The position numbers were made by a program, and so were the translations under genes. Shown here piece after piece: positions 26,560 to 34,948 of a stretch of DNA of 64,000 nt; within the stretch, counting starts at the first letter, position 1; every line of letters starts with the position of its first letter. The stretch comes from an uncultured Clostridia bacterium. GTDB taxonomy: Bacteria; Bacillota; Clostridia; Oscillospirales; Acutalibacteraceae. The notes below the pieces were generated by a model. That model ran no database searches and was not told the DNA's origin. It was given only the letters and a program-made list of their open reading frames with translations. The stretch spans positions 1 to 64,000 of the forward strand of contig CAMHEZ010000008.1 of NCBI GenBank assembly GCA_946184295.1, read 5' to 3'.

Positions 26560-26973
26560 TTATCCGGTTTGTACGTCGTATGCGTCGGCGGAACGACCGC
26601 CCACAATGGTGACGGTCACACGGTTTGGCACGCAGACAATGCTCTGCCCGCTGCGAGTGATGCGGCCGGTGTGCATACAGATCTTGTCGGGGCAGTCGGC
26701 GGCAATCATGCGCACGCCGCCGCCCGCAATTTCGATGGTATTGCCGTCCGATATGGTATAGACCGTGTCGGTGTCCAGCGGCAGACGTGCCACTTCCGCG
26801 CCGTCCACACGCACTGCGACATACCGCGGCGCGGGCAGCAGCACCCGTATCAGCAGCCATGACACGGCGCAAAGCGTCAGCAGCGCCGCAATCAGCAGCA
26901 TATCGCCGCGTGTCACGCCGAGCGCCGACAATCGGCGGCGGCTTTGGTCAAGCCATGTTTGCAAGGCTGTCAT
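26560..26973 (-). CDS. NusG domain II-containing membrane protein
   Basis: A 137-residue protein with one membrane helix (MLLIAALLTLCAVSWLLIRV) and an outer NusG-II domain. The domain has VAVRVDGAEVARLPL, the ADCPDKICMHTGRI signature with two Cys, and VCVPNRVTVTIVGG. Such proteins often lie beside FAD-transferase or Rnf genes, but not here. Its ATG directly follows the dipeptidase stop (TAAATG arrangement), so translation is probably coupled. Confidence 0.85.
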   Translation of the reverse strand: MTALQTWLDQSRRRLSALGVTRGDMLLIAALLTLCAVSWLLIRVLLPAPRYVAVRVDGAEVARLPLDTDTVYTISDGNTIEIAGGGVRMIAADCPDKICMHTGRITRSGQSIVCVPNRVTVTIVGGRSADAYDVQTG

Positions 26974-28374
26974 TTACGCGTCGAGCTGCGCCAGACGGCA
27001 CATCGCGCGGTAACAGATTTCCGCGTGACGCATCAATTCTTCCACGGAAAGATTTTCATTGGGCATGTGCAGGTTGCTGGGTTTTGCGTCGGGGAAGACG
27101 GGGCCGAAGGCCACGCCGCGTCCGCCGAGAGCGCGGGCATAGGTGCCGCCGCCCATCGCCATGGGCTTCATGGGCTGTCCGGTGATTTCGGTGTAGCACT
27201 CGCCCAGCGTTTTTATCAGTGGGTGATCGGCCGGCACATAGAGCGGCTTGCTGTCGCTCGTGACGGTCATCTCCACGCCGGACAGAGCAGCTGTCCGCGT
27301 CATTTTCTGAATCATGGGGGCGCTGTCGAGCGTCGCGGGATAGCGGATATCTACTCCAAGTGTGGAGATGCCCAGTGTGGACGCGCCGTTCTCACAAGAA
27401 AGCGTGCCGACGTTCATAGTCAGTTGGCCGGAGGTTTCGTCGGCGCAGTCCACGCCGATTTTCTCACCCGACAGCCCGCCGCAGAGACAGTCCGCGAAGA
27501 ATCGCTCCGCGCTGCTGTCGCCAAGCAGACCGTTTTCCGACAGCGCCGACAGAAGGCTGTCAATCGCGTTCACGCCCTTTTCGGGACACATCGCGTGAGC
27601 GGAAACGCCCTTGACGCGGATTTCTTTGCCGCTGTCGTTGGACGTGTATGCGGCGGTCGCGCCGTATTTGGCGACGGTGTCACAAATGGCTTTGGCTGTC
27701 GCGTCATCGCATCTGACCGTGACGGTGCATTGGTCGGCCACACAGTTGATGGCGGAACCGCCCTGTACGGATGCAATGGCCGGATCGGTCCTGCCGCTGA
27801 ATTGCAGGTGGAGAATGCCCTTTTCGCAGTTGCAGGCGGGATAGTCCGCGTCAGGGGTGAAGGCATAGGTGGGGAGGGGGTGCTTGGCAAAATAATGGCC
27901 CATATCGTCCATGCCGATTTCCTCGCCGCCGCCGAAGATACAGCGCACAGGACGCTTGAGCGGCACGCCGTTGTCCTTCATGGCTTTGAGGCAGTACAGG
28001 GCAATCATGGCCGCGCCCTTGTCGTCCGCCACGCCGCGGCCGTAGAGATAGCCGTCCTGCTCGGTCAATACCAGCGGGTCGGTGGCCCAGCCGTCGCCGA
28101 CCGGCACCACGTCCACGTGCGCCAGTACGCCGACATAATCGTTCGCTTTGCCTTCGCCGAGCTGCACATGACAGGCGAAATTGTCGCTGTTTTCCGTGGC
28201 AAGGCCCATCTTCCGCCCCAGCGAAAGCATGAAGTCGATGGCCTCGGCGGATTGATATCCGAAGGGATAGCCCTCGATGGGGCAGTCCGGCACAGCCACT
28301 GATTCAATGGCGACCAGTTCCTTCAAATCGCGCAGAATGTCGTCCTTGTACTTTGCCATGACGGTTTCATACAT
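26974..28374 (-). CDS. pepV: Dipeptidase, PepV/Sapep type (M20 metallopeptidase)
   Basis: A cytoplasmic zinc- or manganese-dependent dipeptidase of 466 residues. Metal-site motifs are GVLAHVDVVPVGDGW (His and Asp), YGRGVADDKGAA, and FGGGEEIGMDD with the catalytic Glu pair. The inserted lid domain and the late MGGGTYAR with metal His region complete the PepV layout. The ATG at 28374 follows GGGAGCTGATA. It leads the minus-strand trio with the NusG-II and DUF4870-like proteins. Confidence 0.93.
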   Translation of the reverse strand: MYETVMAKYKDDILRDLKELVAIESVAVPDCPIEGYPFGYQSAEAIDFMLSLGRKMGLATENSDNFACHVQLGEGKANDYVGVLAHVDVVPVGDGWATDPLVLTEQDGYLYGRGVADDKGAAMIALYCLKAMKDNGVPLKRPVRCIFGGGEEIGMDDMGHYFAKHPLPTYAFTPDADYPACNCEKGILHLQFSGRTDPAIASVQGGSAINCVADQCTVTVRCDDATAKAICDTVAKYGATAAYTSNDSGKEIRVKGVSAHAMCPEKGVNAIDSLLSALSENGLLGDSSAERFFADCLCGGLSGEKIGVDCADETSGQLTMNVGTLSCENGASTLGISTLGVDIRYPATLDSAPMIQKMTRTAALSGVEMTVTSDSKPLYVPADHPLIKTLGECYTEITGQPMKPMAMGGGTYARALGGRGVAFGPVFPDAKPSNLHMPNENLSVEELMRHAEICYRAMCRLAQLDA

Positions 28375-28585
28375 ACATTATCAGCTCCCAAAATATAATA
28401 GCAAGCATAATTGTTTTTATTATAAAACATATTCATCACAAATCTCAGCGTTTCATATGAAAAATTTATGAATTATGCGGCGGGGACCTGCCGAAAGGCG
28501 CATGATTTTGTGGTGCAAACCATATGATGATTGGTGAAGGACGCTTTTTTATGATATGTGACACGTGAAAGGAAGGCCGGTCGAT

Positions 28586-28882
28586 ATGAATTGCCGTATT
28601 GTGGATCTGAGAAACAAGGACGTTATCAATGTGAAGGACGGCGCAAGGCTGGGCTGCGTCAATGATGTGGAAGTGGACACCGCTACCGCCAAACTGGTGG
28701 CCATCGTGATTTACGGGCGGCTGAAATGCTTTGGGTTGCTGGGGCGTGAGGACGACTGTATCATTGACTGGTGCGACATCGAGGTGATCGGGGAAGATAC
28801 CGTGCTGGTCAACTGCACGCCTAAGCGCTGCCGCTGCAAGCCCAGCCATTTTGACGGATTCTTTCGTCTGATGGGGTGCTGA
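28586..28882 (+). CDS. YlmC/YmxH family sporulation-associated protein (PRC-barrel)
   Basis: The 98-residue protein is one PRC-barrel: MNCRIVDLRNKDVINVKDG and RLGCVNDVEVD, then ending in CTPKRCRCKPSHFDGFF. Members are widespread in endospore formers and are linked to sporulation, with no known biochemical role. AAAGGAAG precedes the ATG at 28586. Seven Cys in 98 residues is notable and hints at metal binding. Single gene. Confidence 0.85.
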   Translation: MNCRIVDLRNKDVINVKDGARLGCVNDVEVDTATAKLVAIVIYGRLKCFGLLGREDDCIIDWCDIEVIGEDTVLVNCTPKRCRCKPSHFDGFFRLMGC

Positions 28883-28885
28883 GAG

Positions 28886-28918
28886 TTAGTGGTCAGTGGT
28901 TAGTGGTCAGTGGTTAGA
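28886..28918 (+). repeat. TTAGTGG/TCAGTGG heptad tract
   Basis: Four to five 7-base units TTAGTGG, TCAGTGG, TTAGTGG, TCAGTGG, TTAG follow the ylmC stop. They are similar in length and placement to the GTGAATA and GAATAAA tracts elsewhere in the window. Confidence 0.75.
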
Positions 28919-28995
28919 AGTTACATGTTAGGAATTTGGCTATGCTCTTGTCAATTATGACCAAAATAAATCCATGATTTGCAGGGGATTCTTGC

Positions 28996-29024
28996 TTGAC
29001 AAAAAACGGCAGTTGGGGTAAAAT
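28996..29024 (+). promoter_or_regulatory. Promoter of the citrate synthase gene
   Basis: TTGACA (28996-29001), 17-base spacer, TAAAAT (29019-29024), about 190 bases before the start codon, leaving a long leader. Confidence 0.78.
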
Positions 29025-29050
29025 AGGAAATAAATTTAAGTAGATTCGGG

Positions 29051-29120
29051 GAGCAAAGGCGTCGGAACGGTACTACGGTATGTACGGTATGTACGGTATG
29101 TCGAAACTTTGCTCTTTTTT
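29051..29120 (+). terminator. Leader terminator (candidate attenuator) with three 9-base repeats
   Basis: GAGCAAAG (29051-29058) pairs with CTTTGCTC (29107-29114), followed by six T, between promoter and gene. The large loop holds three tandem copies of ACGGTATGT (29075-29101). A terminator inside a leader suggests transcription attenuation of citrate synthase; the repeats could bind a regulator. Confidence 0.65.
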
Positions 29121-29215
29121 ATCACGGCAATATGCAGGTTTAAATTTTGAAAATTGCATTTTCACCGCTGCCGTGGTTCCGAATCGAAACCCATACTCAT
29201 TGAGGAGATGATTCC

Positions 29216-30589
29216 ATGAGCAAGTTTGAGGTTATTCACATCGAAAACAGTGATTCCGACCTTTTCAACGAGCTTTACAACAACGCCATGCTGTCCGGCA
29301 TGATTGACGTGAACCTCTATGAGGAATTTGGCGTCATGCGCGGTCTGCGCGATTCCAACGGCAAAGGCGTTCTGACGGGTCTGACCGAGATTTCCGACGT
29401 GGTCGCCACCCAGACCGTCGAGGGCAAGAAGCTCCCCGATGAAGGCTCTCTCTACTATCAGGGCTACAATGTCTACGACCTGATCGAAGGATTGAAGGAC
29501 AGACGCTATGCCTTTGAGGAAATCACCTATCTGCTGCTCTTCGGCGCGCTGCCGACGGAAAAGGAATTTGAAGATTTCAAGAACGTCATGGCGAGCTTCA
29601 GCAGCATTTCCAACGAATTTACCCGCGACGTTATCATGAAGCTGCCGAGCGAGAACATCATGAACGGTCTTCAGCGCGGCCTGCTCACGCTGTACTCCTA
29701 CGACGATATGCCGGAGGATATTTCCCCCGCCAACGTGCTGCGCCAGTCGCTCCAGATCATCGCCAAGATGTCCGCTATGTCCACCTATCTGTATCACGCC
29801 TACCAGCATATCATGCTCGACCGGAACCTTGTGATTAAAAATCCCAAGCCGGAATATTCCACCGCCGAAAATCTGCTGTATATGCTGCGTCCCGACGGGC
29901 AGTTTACCGAGCTGGAAGCCAAGGTGCTGGATGTGGCGCTGGTGCTTCACGCGGAACACGGCGGCGGCAACAACTCCACTTTCACCACGCATGTGGTGAC
30001 TTCTTCGGGTACGGATACCTACTCCGCACTTTCCGCGGCCATCGCCTCTTTGAAGGGCTTCCGCCACGGCGGCGCGAACCTCAAGGTCAAGCACATGATG
30101 GAAGAAATCATGGACAACGTCAAAAACTGGGAGGACGAACAGGAAATCCGCGATTATCTGAAAAAAATACTGGACAAGCAGGCCTTCGACGGGCAGGGAC
30201 TCATCTACGGTATCGGCCACGCGGTCTACACCAAGTCCGACCCCCGCGAGGTCATTCTGAAATCCTACGCCGAGCAGCTCGCCGCCGCCAAGGGACGTGC
30301 GGACGAATTTGCCTTCTATGACCGCGTCGAGCGTATCGCCAAGGAGGTCATCGCGGCACACCGCCACCTCTTCAAGCCGATCTGCGCCAATGTGGACTTC
30401 TACAGCGGTCTTGTGTACGACTGCCTCGGCATTCCCGAGAATCTCTTCACCCCGATTTTCGCGATTTCGCGTATGTCGGGCTGGAGCGCGCACCGCTTGG
30501 AGGAAATCATCAACAAGGGCAAGATTATCCGTCCGGCCTACAAGTATGTCGGACATCACAGACCCTACAAGGATATCAAGGACAGATAG
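29216..30589 (+). CDS. gltA: Citrate synthase
   Basis: Condenses oxaloacetate and acetyl-CoA to citrate. The 457-residue protein has the substrate histidines in VLHAEHGGGNNSTF and IYGIGHAVYTKSDPR and the catalytic Asp in NVDFYSGLVY. The N-terminal ~45-residue extension (SDSDLFNELYNNA) is seen in clostridial forms. GAGGAG precedes the ATG at 29216. It is followed by hairpin repeat F and then isocitrate dehydrogenase, so citrate formed here goes to 2-oxoglutarate, probably for glutamate supply. Confidence 0.96.
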   Translation: MSKFEVIHIENSDSDLFNELYNNAMLSGMIDVNLYEEFGVMRGLRDSNGKGVLTGLTEISDVVATQTVEGKKLPDEGSLYYQGYNVYDLIEGLKDRRYAFEEITYLLLFGALPTEKEFEDFKNVMASFSSISNEFTRDVIMKLPSENIMNGLQRGLLTLYSYDDMPEDISPANVLRQSLQIIAKMSAMSTYLYHAYQHIMLDRNLVIKNPKPEYSTAENLLYMLRPDGQFTELEAKVLDVALVLHAEHGGGNNSTFTTHVVTSSGTDTYSALSAAIASLKGFRHGGANLKVKHMMEEIMDNVKNWEDEQEIRDYLKKILDKQAFDGQGLIYGIGHAVYTKSDPREVILKSYAEQLAAAKGRADEFAFYDRVERIAKEVIAAHRHLFKPICANVDFYSGLVYDCLGIPENLFTPIFAISRMSGWSAHRLEEIINKGKIIRPAYKYVGHHRPYKDIKDR

Positions 30590-30597
30590 AGAATAAA

Positions 30598-30790
30598 CAA
30601 AAAAGCGAAGCGCAATTAAGCGAGCGTATGCGAGCGCGGGGTGCAGGGGGCTGGCTCCCTGCCGGGTCAAGGGCAGAGCCCTTGCAGGGCGTGGGGCAGC
30701 GCCCCACGAGGGAGGCTTTAGCCGACCGAGCGCTACGCGCCAAGACTGCGGACGGGGTCTGGCGAATCCGATTAAAGCTCCGACTAAATT
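30598..30790 (+). repeat. Modular hairpin repeat, copy F (reference copy)
   Basis: A complete copy: head AAAAAAGCGAAGCGCAATTA, GCGAGCGTATGCGAGCGCGG, CAGGG-GGCTGGCT-CCCTG, AAGGGC-AGA-GCCCTT, GTGGGGC-AGC-GCCCCAC, GGAGGCTTTAGCCGACC, CGCGCCAAGAC, then GGTCTGGCGAATCCGATTAA and AGCTCCGAC. It starts 9 bases after the citrate synthase stop, in sense. Confidence 0.9.
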
Positions 30791-30837
30791 GGTTTTTATG
30801 AGATAAATTCAAACACTATGTGAAAGGACGATACATC

Positions 30838-32055
30838 ATGGAAAAAATTCAGATGAAAACCCCGCTGGTCGAGATGGACGGCGACGAAATGACCCGTATC
30901 ATCTGGAAGATGATTAAGGATATTTTGATTCTCCCCTATGTGGATCTCAAATCCGAATACTATGATCTGGGCTTGGTACACCGCAACGAGACCGACGACA
31001 AGGTGACGGTCGAAAGCGCCGAAGCTACCAAGAAGTACGGCGTGGCGGTCAAGTGCGCCACCATCACCCCCAACGCGGCCAGAATGAGCGAATACGACCT
31101 CAAAGAAATGTGGAAGTCCCCCAACGGCACCATCCGCGCGATTCTCGACGGCACCGTGTTCCGTTCCCCGATTCTGGTCAAGGGCATCACCCCCTACATT
31201 CCCACCTGGAAGAAGCCGATCTGCATTGCCCGTCACGCGTACGGCGACGTCTACAAAAACACCGAAATGGTGGTGGCGCAGGGCAGCAAGGCGGAGCTTT
31301 GCGTGACCAAGCCGGACGGCACCGTGGAAAAGAGCCTGATTCACGACTTCACCAAGTCGGACGGCATCATTCAGGGTATTCACAACCTCGACAGCAGCAT
31401 TTCCTCCTTTGCCCGCGCCTGTTTCAACTACGCGCTCGACCGGAAACAGGATATCTGGTTCGCCACCAAGGACACCATCAGCAAGAAGTACGATCACCGC
31501 TTCAAGGATATTTTCCAGGAGATTTTCGACAACGAATACAAGGAGAAGTTTGCCCAGGCGGGCATCACTTATTTCTATACCCTGATCGACGACGCGGTCG
31601 CAAGAGTCATTCGCAGCGAGGGCGGCTACATCTGGGCCTGTAAGAATTACGACGGCGACGTGATGAGCGATATGATCGCCACGGCGTTCGGCTCGCTCGC
31701 CATGATGACCAGCGTGCTGGTTTCGCCCGACGGCGTGTATGAGTACGAGGCCGCGCACGGTACCGTGCAGCGCCACTACTATAAGCACCTCAAGGGGGAG
31801 GAAACCTCCACCAATTCCGTGGCGACGCTCTTTGCGTGGACCGGCGCGCTCCGCAAGCGCGGCGAGTTGGACGGCACGGCCGATCTCTGCGCCTTTGCCG
31901 ACGCGCTCGAAAAGGCGACCATTCAGACCATCGAGGACGGCGTGATGACCGGCGACCTGTACGCCCTCTCCACCCTCGAAAACAAGACCAAGGTCAATAC
32001 TGAAGATTTCCTCAAGGCTGTCGGCGAACGTCTGGCAGTACTGATGACAAAATAA
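30838..32055 (+). CDS. icd: NADP-dependent isocitrate dehydrogenase (homodimeric, eukaryote-like type)
   Basis: Oxidises isocitrate to 2-oxoglutarate and yields NADPH. The 405-residue protein is of the IDH1-like type: [42 protein letters not shown] with substrate Ser/Asn/Arg, [20 protein letters not shown] split as [11 protein letters not shown] and [11 protein letters not shown] for the NADP site. The ATG at 30838 has GAAAGGACG eight bases upstream. It completes the three-step oxidative TCA segment together with gltA and aconitase. Confidence 0.95.
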   Translation: MEKIQMKTPLVEMDGDEMTRIIWKMIKDILILPYVDLKSEYYDLGLVHRNETDDKVTVESAEATKKYGVAVKCATITPNAARMSEYDLKEMWKSPNGTIRAILDGTVFRSPILVKGITPYIPTWKKPICIARHAYGDVYKNTEMVVAQGSKAELCVTKPDGTVEKSLIHDFTKSDGIIQGIHNLDSSISSFARACFNYALDRKQDIWFATKDTISKKYDHRFKDIFQEIFDNEYKEKFAQAGITYFYTLIDDAVARVIRSEGGYIWACKNYDGDVMSDMIATAFGSLAMMTSVLVSPDGVYEYEAAHGTVQRHYYKHLKGEETSTNSVATLFAWTGALRKRGELDGTADLCAFADALEKATIQTIEDGVMTGDLYALSTLENKTKVNTEDFLKAVGERLAVLMTK

Positions 32056-32066
32056 CAGCGAATAAA

Positions 32067-32242
32067 GAAAAAGCGAAGCGCAATTAAGCGAGCGCATGCG
32101 AGCGCGGGAGTCCAGGGGGACGAGTCCTCCTGGCAGGTGCAGGGCAGCGCCCTGCTGGGGTGTGGGGCAAAGCCCCACGAGGGAGGCTTTAGCCGACCGA
32201 GCGCGACGCGCCAAGACCCGCAACAAGGTCGGGCGAATCAGG
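32067..32242 (+). repeat. Modular hairpin repeat, copy G
   Basis: Head AAAAAGCGAAGCGCAATTAA, then a changed first hairpin CCAGGGGGACGAGTCCTCCTGG, GCAGGGC-AGC-GCCCTGC, GTGGGGC-AAA-GCCCCAC, GGAGGCTTTAGCCGACC and the GGTCGGGCGAATC tail. It starts about 11 bases after the icd stop, in sense. Confidence 0.87.
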
Positions 32243-32250
32243 AAGCAATA

Positions 32251-32288
32251 GTGATTAGCGGTCGAAAAAAACCGCTAATCACTCTTTT
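32251..32288 (+). terminator. Terminator-like hairpin directly before the ClC gene
   Basis: GTGATTAGCGGT / ACCGCTAATCAC (32251-32282) with a CGAAAAAA loop and TCTTTT after it. It ends 4 bases before the TTG start, so it could end the icd transcript or hide the ribosome site of the next gene. Confidence 0.75.
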
Positions 32289-32291
32289 GAG

Positions 32292-33566
32292 TTGGTGAGA
32301 AATTTGGAATATTGCAAGGAAGAGTTGAAACACGGCGCGAAGCATTTCATCACGTTCTTTAAGTGGAATCTCTGCGCCGTCATTACCGGCATTGTGGTGG
32401 GCAGCATCGGCACGCTGTTTCACTACATGATCGACATTTCCGCCAGGACGTTTGCGGGTGCGGGACTGCGTATGGTGTGGCTGCTGCCGCTGATGGGCGT
32501 CATCATTGTGGCGTGCTACAAGGCGGCGGGCATGGACAACGATCGCGGCACCAACATGATTCTGGTCTCGGTGCGCAGCGAGGAAAAGCCGCCGATTTTC
32601 ACGGCTCCGTTGATCTTTCTCTCTACCGTGCTGACACATCTGGCGGGCGGCTCGGCGGGACGCGAAGGCGCGGCGGTACAGATGGGCGGCGGCATTGGCT
32701 ACCAGCTGGGGCGGCTGCTGCGTCTGGACGAAAAGGACCAGAAAATCATGATTATGTGCGGTATGAGCGCGGCCTTCTCGGCGCTCTTCGGTACGCCGGT
32801 GACGGCGGCGATCTTTTCGATGGAGGTCATCAGCGTTGGCGCGATGTATTATTCCGCGCTGGTGCCGTGCGTGCTGTCGGCACTGGTGGGCTACTGCATC
32901 GCGATTCGCTGGGGTGTGGAAAAAACCTTCTTTTCGCTGGCGGTGATTCCCGACATCACCATTGCCTCGGTGGTGCAGATCACGCTGCTGGCCATTGCCT
33001 GCGGATTGCTGAGCATTGTCTTCTGTGTGGCCATGCACGGTATGGGCAAGCTGCTCAAGGGACTGTACCCCAATAAATATATCCGCATTGTGATCGGCGG
33101 TCTGGTGCTGGTAAACCTGACATATCTCATCGGCAGCGGCGATTACAACGGCGCGGGTATGCAGCTCGCCGCCCGCGCGGTGGAGGAAGGCTTCACTCTG
33201 CCGCAGCATTTTGTGATGAAGCTGCTCTTTACAGCGATTACGCTCGGCGCGGGGTTCCGGGGCGGCGAGATCGTGCCGTCCTTCGTGGTGGGGGCGACTT
33301 TCGGCTGTCTGGCGGCGGGACTGCTGGACATTGACCCGGGATTTGCGGCGGCGGTCGGCATGATCGCGGTATTCTGCGGCGTGACCAACTGCCCGATCAC
33401 CTCGATGGTCATCTCGGTGGAGATGTTCGGCGCGAAGGGACTGCTCTTTTTTGCGGTTGCCGTGGCCACCAGTTATATGCTGTCCGGCTACTACGGCCTC
33501 TACATGGGACAGAAAATCCTGTATTCCAAGGACAAGGCCGAATTTATCAATACCAGTGCGCATTAA
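32292..33566 (+). CDS. ClC-family anion transporter, possibly fluoride type
   Basis: The 424-residue protein has about ten membrane helices. The gating motif is GSAGREGAAVQMG with the external Glu, followed by FGTPVTAAIFSMEV and the second anion loop FRGGEIVPSF. The usual first loop GSGIP is missing and GTNMI stands there, as in the CLC-F branch that exports fluoride in exchange for protons; this suggests but does not prove fluoride specificity. The start is unclear: TTG 32292 or GTG 32295, both with a poor ribosome site and right behind a hairpin. No fluoride riboswitch was recognised upstream. Confidence 0.85.
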   Translation: MVRNLEYCKEELKHGAKHFITFFKWNLCAVITGIVVGSIGTLFHYMIDISARTFAGAGLRMVWLLPLMGVIIVACYKAAGMDNDRGTNMILVSVRSEEKPPIFTAPLIFLSTVLTHLAGGSAGREGAAVQMGGGIGYQLGRLLRLDEKDQKIMIMCGMSAAFSALFGTPVTAAIFSMEVISVGAMYYSALVPCVLSALVGYCIAIRWGVEKTFFSLAVIPDITIASVVQITLLAIACGLLSIVFCVAMHGMGKLLKGLYPNKYIRIVIGGLVLVNLTYLIGSGDYNGAGMQLAARAVEEGFTLPQHFVMKLLFTAITLGAGFRGGEIVPSFVVGATFGCLAAGLLDIDPGFAAAVGMIAVFCGVTNCPITSMVISVEMFGAKGLLFFAVAVATSYMLSGYYGLYMGQKILYSKDKAEFINTSAH

Positions 33567-33762
33567 TAGCCGCGAATGCGGTGCGGGTTTTCAAAGGGAC
33601 AAGTCCCTTTGGCAGGTCCAGCTTTCACGAAAGCGGGGGCAGTCGCCCTTGCAGGGAGTAAGCTTTCGCTAGCGAAAGCTAGGACACTCGTCCCACGAGG
33701 GAGGCTTTAGCCGACCGAGCGGAATCAGCCAAGATACGCAACAGGGTTAGGCGAATACGGAA
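33567..33762 (+). repeat. Modular hairpin repeat, copy H
   Basis: It starts directly after the ClC stop with the variant head TAGCCGCGAATGCGG, then CAAAGGGAC-AA-GTCCCTTTG, CTTTCACGAAAG, a perfect 20-base palindrome AGCTTTCGCTAGCGAAAGCT (33661-33680), GGAGGCTTTAGCCGACC and the tail GGTTAGGCGAATACGG, ending at the birA ribosome site. Confidence 0.85.
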
Positions 33763-33778
33763 AGGGGCATGTGTTGTC

Positions 33779-34765
33779 ATGACAGTGAAGGAAAGCGTAC
33801 TGGCGCAATTTGAAGCGCATCGGGGGCAATTTCTCTCAGGGGGCGAGCTGGCCGCACAGCTGGGCGTGAGCCGCAACGCGGTGTGGAAGGCCGTGAAGCA
33901 GCTCGAAGCCGAGGGCTACCGATTCGATTCGACCAGCGGCAAAGGGTATCGCCTGCGGGAAGAGAGCGACGTGCTGTCCGAACAGGGCATTCGCAGATGT
34001 CTCTGTACCCCACAGGAGCAATGGCATTTGCAAGTCTACAACACCATCACTTCCACCAATACGGTGCTCAAGGAACTGTCGCATGACGGTGCGCCGGAAT
34101 TTACCGTGCTGGTGGCCGCACAGCAGACTGCCGGACGGGGACGCATGAACCGGGCATTCTATTCACCGGCTGTGACGGGGCTGTATCTCAGCATTTTGCT
34201 GCGTCCGGTGATGAAGGCGGAGGAAGCGCTTTTCATCACGACAGCGGCGGCGGTTGCCGTGGCGCGTGCGGTAGAGGAGCTGTCGGGCAAATCCACCGGT
34301 ATCAAGTGGGTCAATGACGTGTTTCTGGACGGCAGAAAAATCTGCGGCATTCTCACCGAAGCCTCGCTGGATATGGAGAGCGGCAGGCTGGAGTGTGCCA
34401 TCTGCGGCATCGGCGTCAATCTGTGCGACCCAGAGGGTGGATTCCCGGAGGAACTGCAGGGCATCGCGGGTTCGGTGTTTGGCGGGGAATCGCTGCCTGC
34501 CGACGCGCGCAACCGTCTGGCGGCGGGGATTCTCAACCATTTCAGCGAATATTATCGGTCGCTGTCGGCGCGTCCCTTCTTTGACGAATATGTGCGGCGT
34601 TCCATCGTGGTGGGGCGTGAGATTACCGTGCTGGGGCGCGATAAACCGCGCCGGGCGCACGCGCTGGCGATTGACAGAAACTGCAATCTGCGGGTGCGCT
34701 ATGAGGACGGCACGGAAGGCGTGCTGTCCTCCGGCGAAATCAGTATCCGGCTCACCGGGGACTGA
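33779..34765 (+). CDS. birA: BirA, biotin ligase and biotin repressor
   Basis: Attaches biotin to carboxylase subunits and, with biotinyl-AMP bound, represses biotin genes. The 328-residue protein has an N-terminal helix-turn-helix (GGELAAQLGVSRNAVWKAVKQLE), so it is the bifunctional class. The ligase part shows the ATP/biotin loop TAGRGRMNRAFYSP, IKWVNDV with the catalytic Lys, and the C-terminal SH3-like domain. The ATG at 33779 follows AAAGGGG by about 11 bases. It is separated from the ClC gene only by repeat copy H. Confidence 0.95.
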   Translation: MTVKESVLAQFEAHRGQFLSGGELAAQLGVSRNAVWKAVKQLEAEGYRFDSTSGKGYRLREESDVLSEQGIRRCLCTPQEQWHLQVYNTITSTNTVLKELSHDGAPEFTVLVAAQQTAGRGRMNRAFYSPAVTGLYLSILLRPVMKAEEALFITTAAAVAVARAVEELSGKSTGIKWVNDVFLDGRKICGILTEASLDMESGRLECAICGIGVNLCDPEGGFPEELQGIAGSVFGGESLPADARNRLAAGILNHFSEYYRSLSARPFFDEYVRRSIVVGREITVLGRDKPRRAHALAIDRNCNLRVRYEDGTEGVLSSGEISIRLTGD

Positions 34766-34805
34766 GGTGAATTATGTAGATTTTACAAAAGAATTGCCAA
34801 ACCCC

Positions 34806-34834
34806 TTGCAATTCTCATGAATATGTGCGATAAT
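34806..34834 (+). promoter_or_regulatory. Promoter of the DUF1232 gene, with a structured leader
   Basis: TTGCAA (34806-34811), 17-base spacer, GATAAT (34829-34834). The leader of about 105 bases that follows is G-rich and can form GCAGG-N8-CCTGC (34846-34863) and further pairings. I do not recognise a riboswitch class. Confidence 0.6.
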
Positions 34835-34948
34835 AGAGTTGCAAAGCAGGGTAGTATTCCTGCGCGGCTGCGGAGAGCACGGTGTGAGTCAGCGTTTCTG
34901 CGGTCGGTTCGTACACAATTCTTAATATAATGAAAAGGAATGATTGAA

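Noticed and set aside
25973-26872. Upstream extension of the solute-binding protein frame
   Set aside because: It runs through repeat copy E and antisense to two other genes; it looks like chance openness in GC-rich DNA.
28499-28527. Forespore-type (sigma-G) promoter GCATG-N16-CATATGA before ylmC
   Set aside because: The boxes are weak and the spacing is off; not enough to call.
30598-30790. Repeat copy F as a tRNA cluster or riboswitch
   Set aside because: Serial perfect hairpins without a cloverleaf or a known aptamer core, and repeated between unrelated genes.
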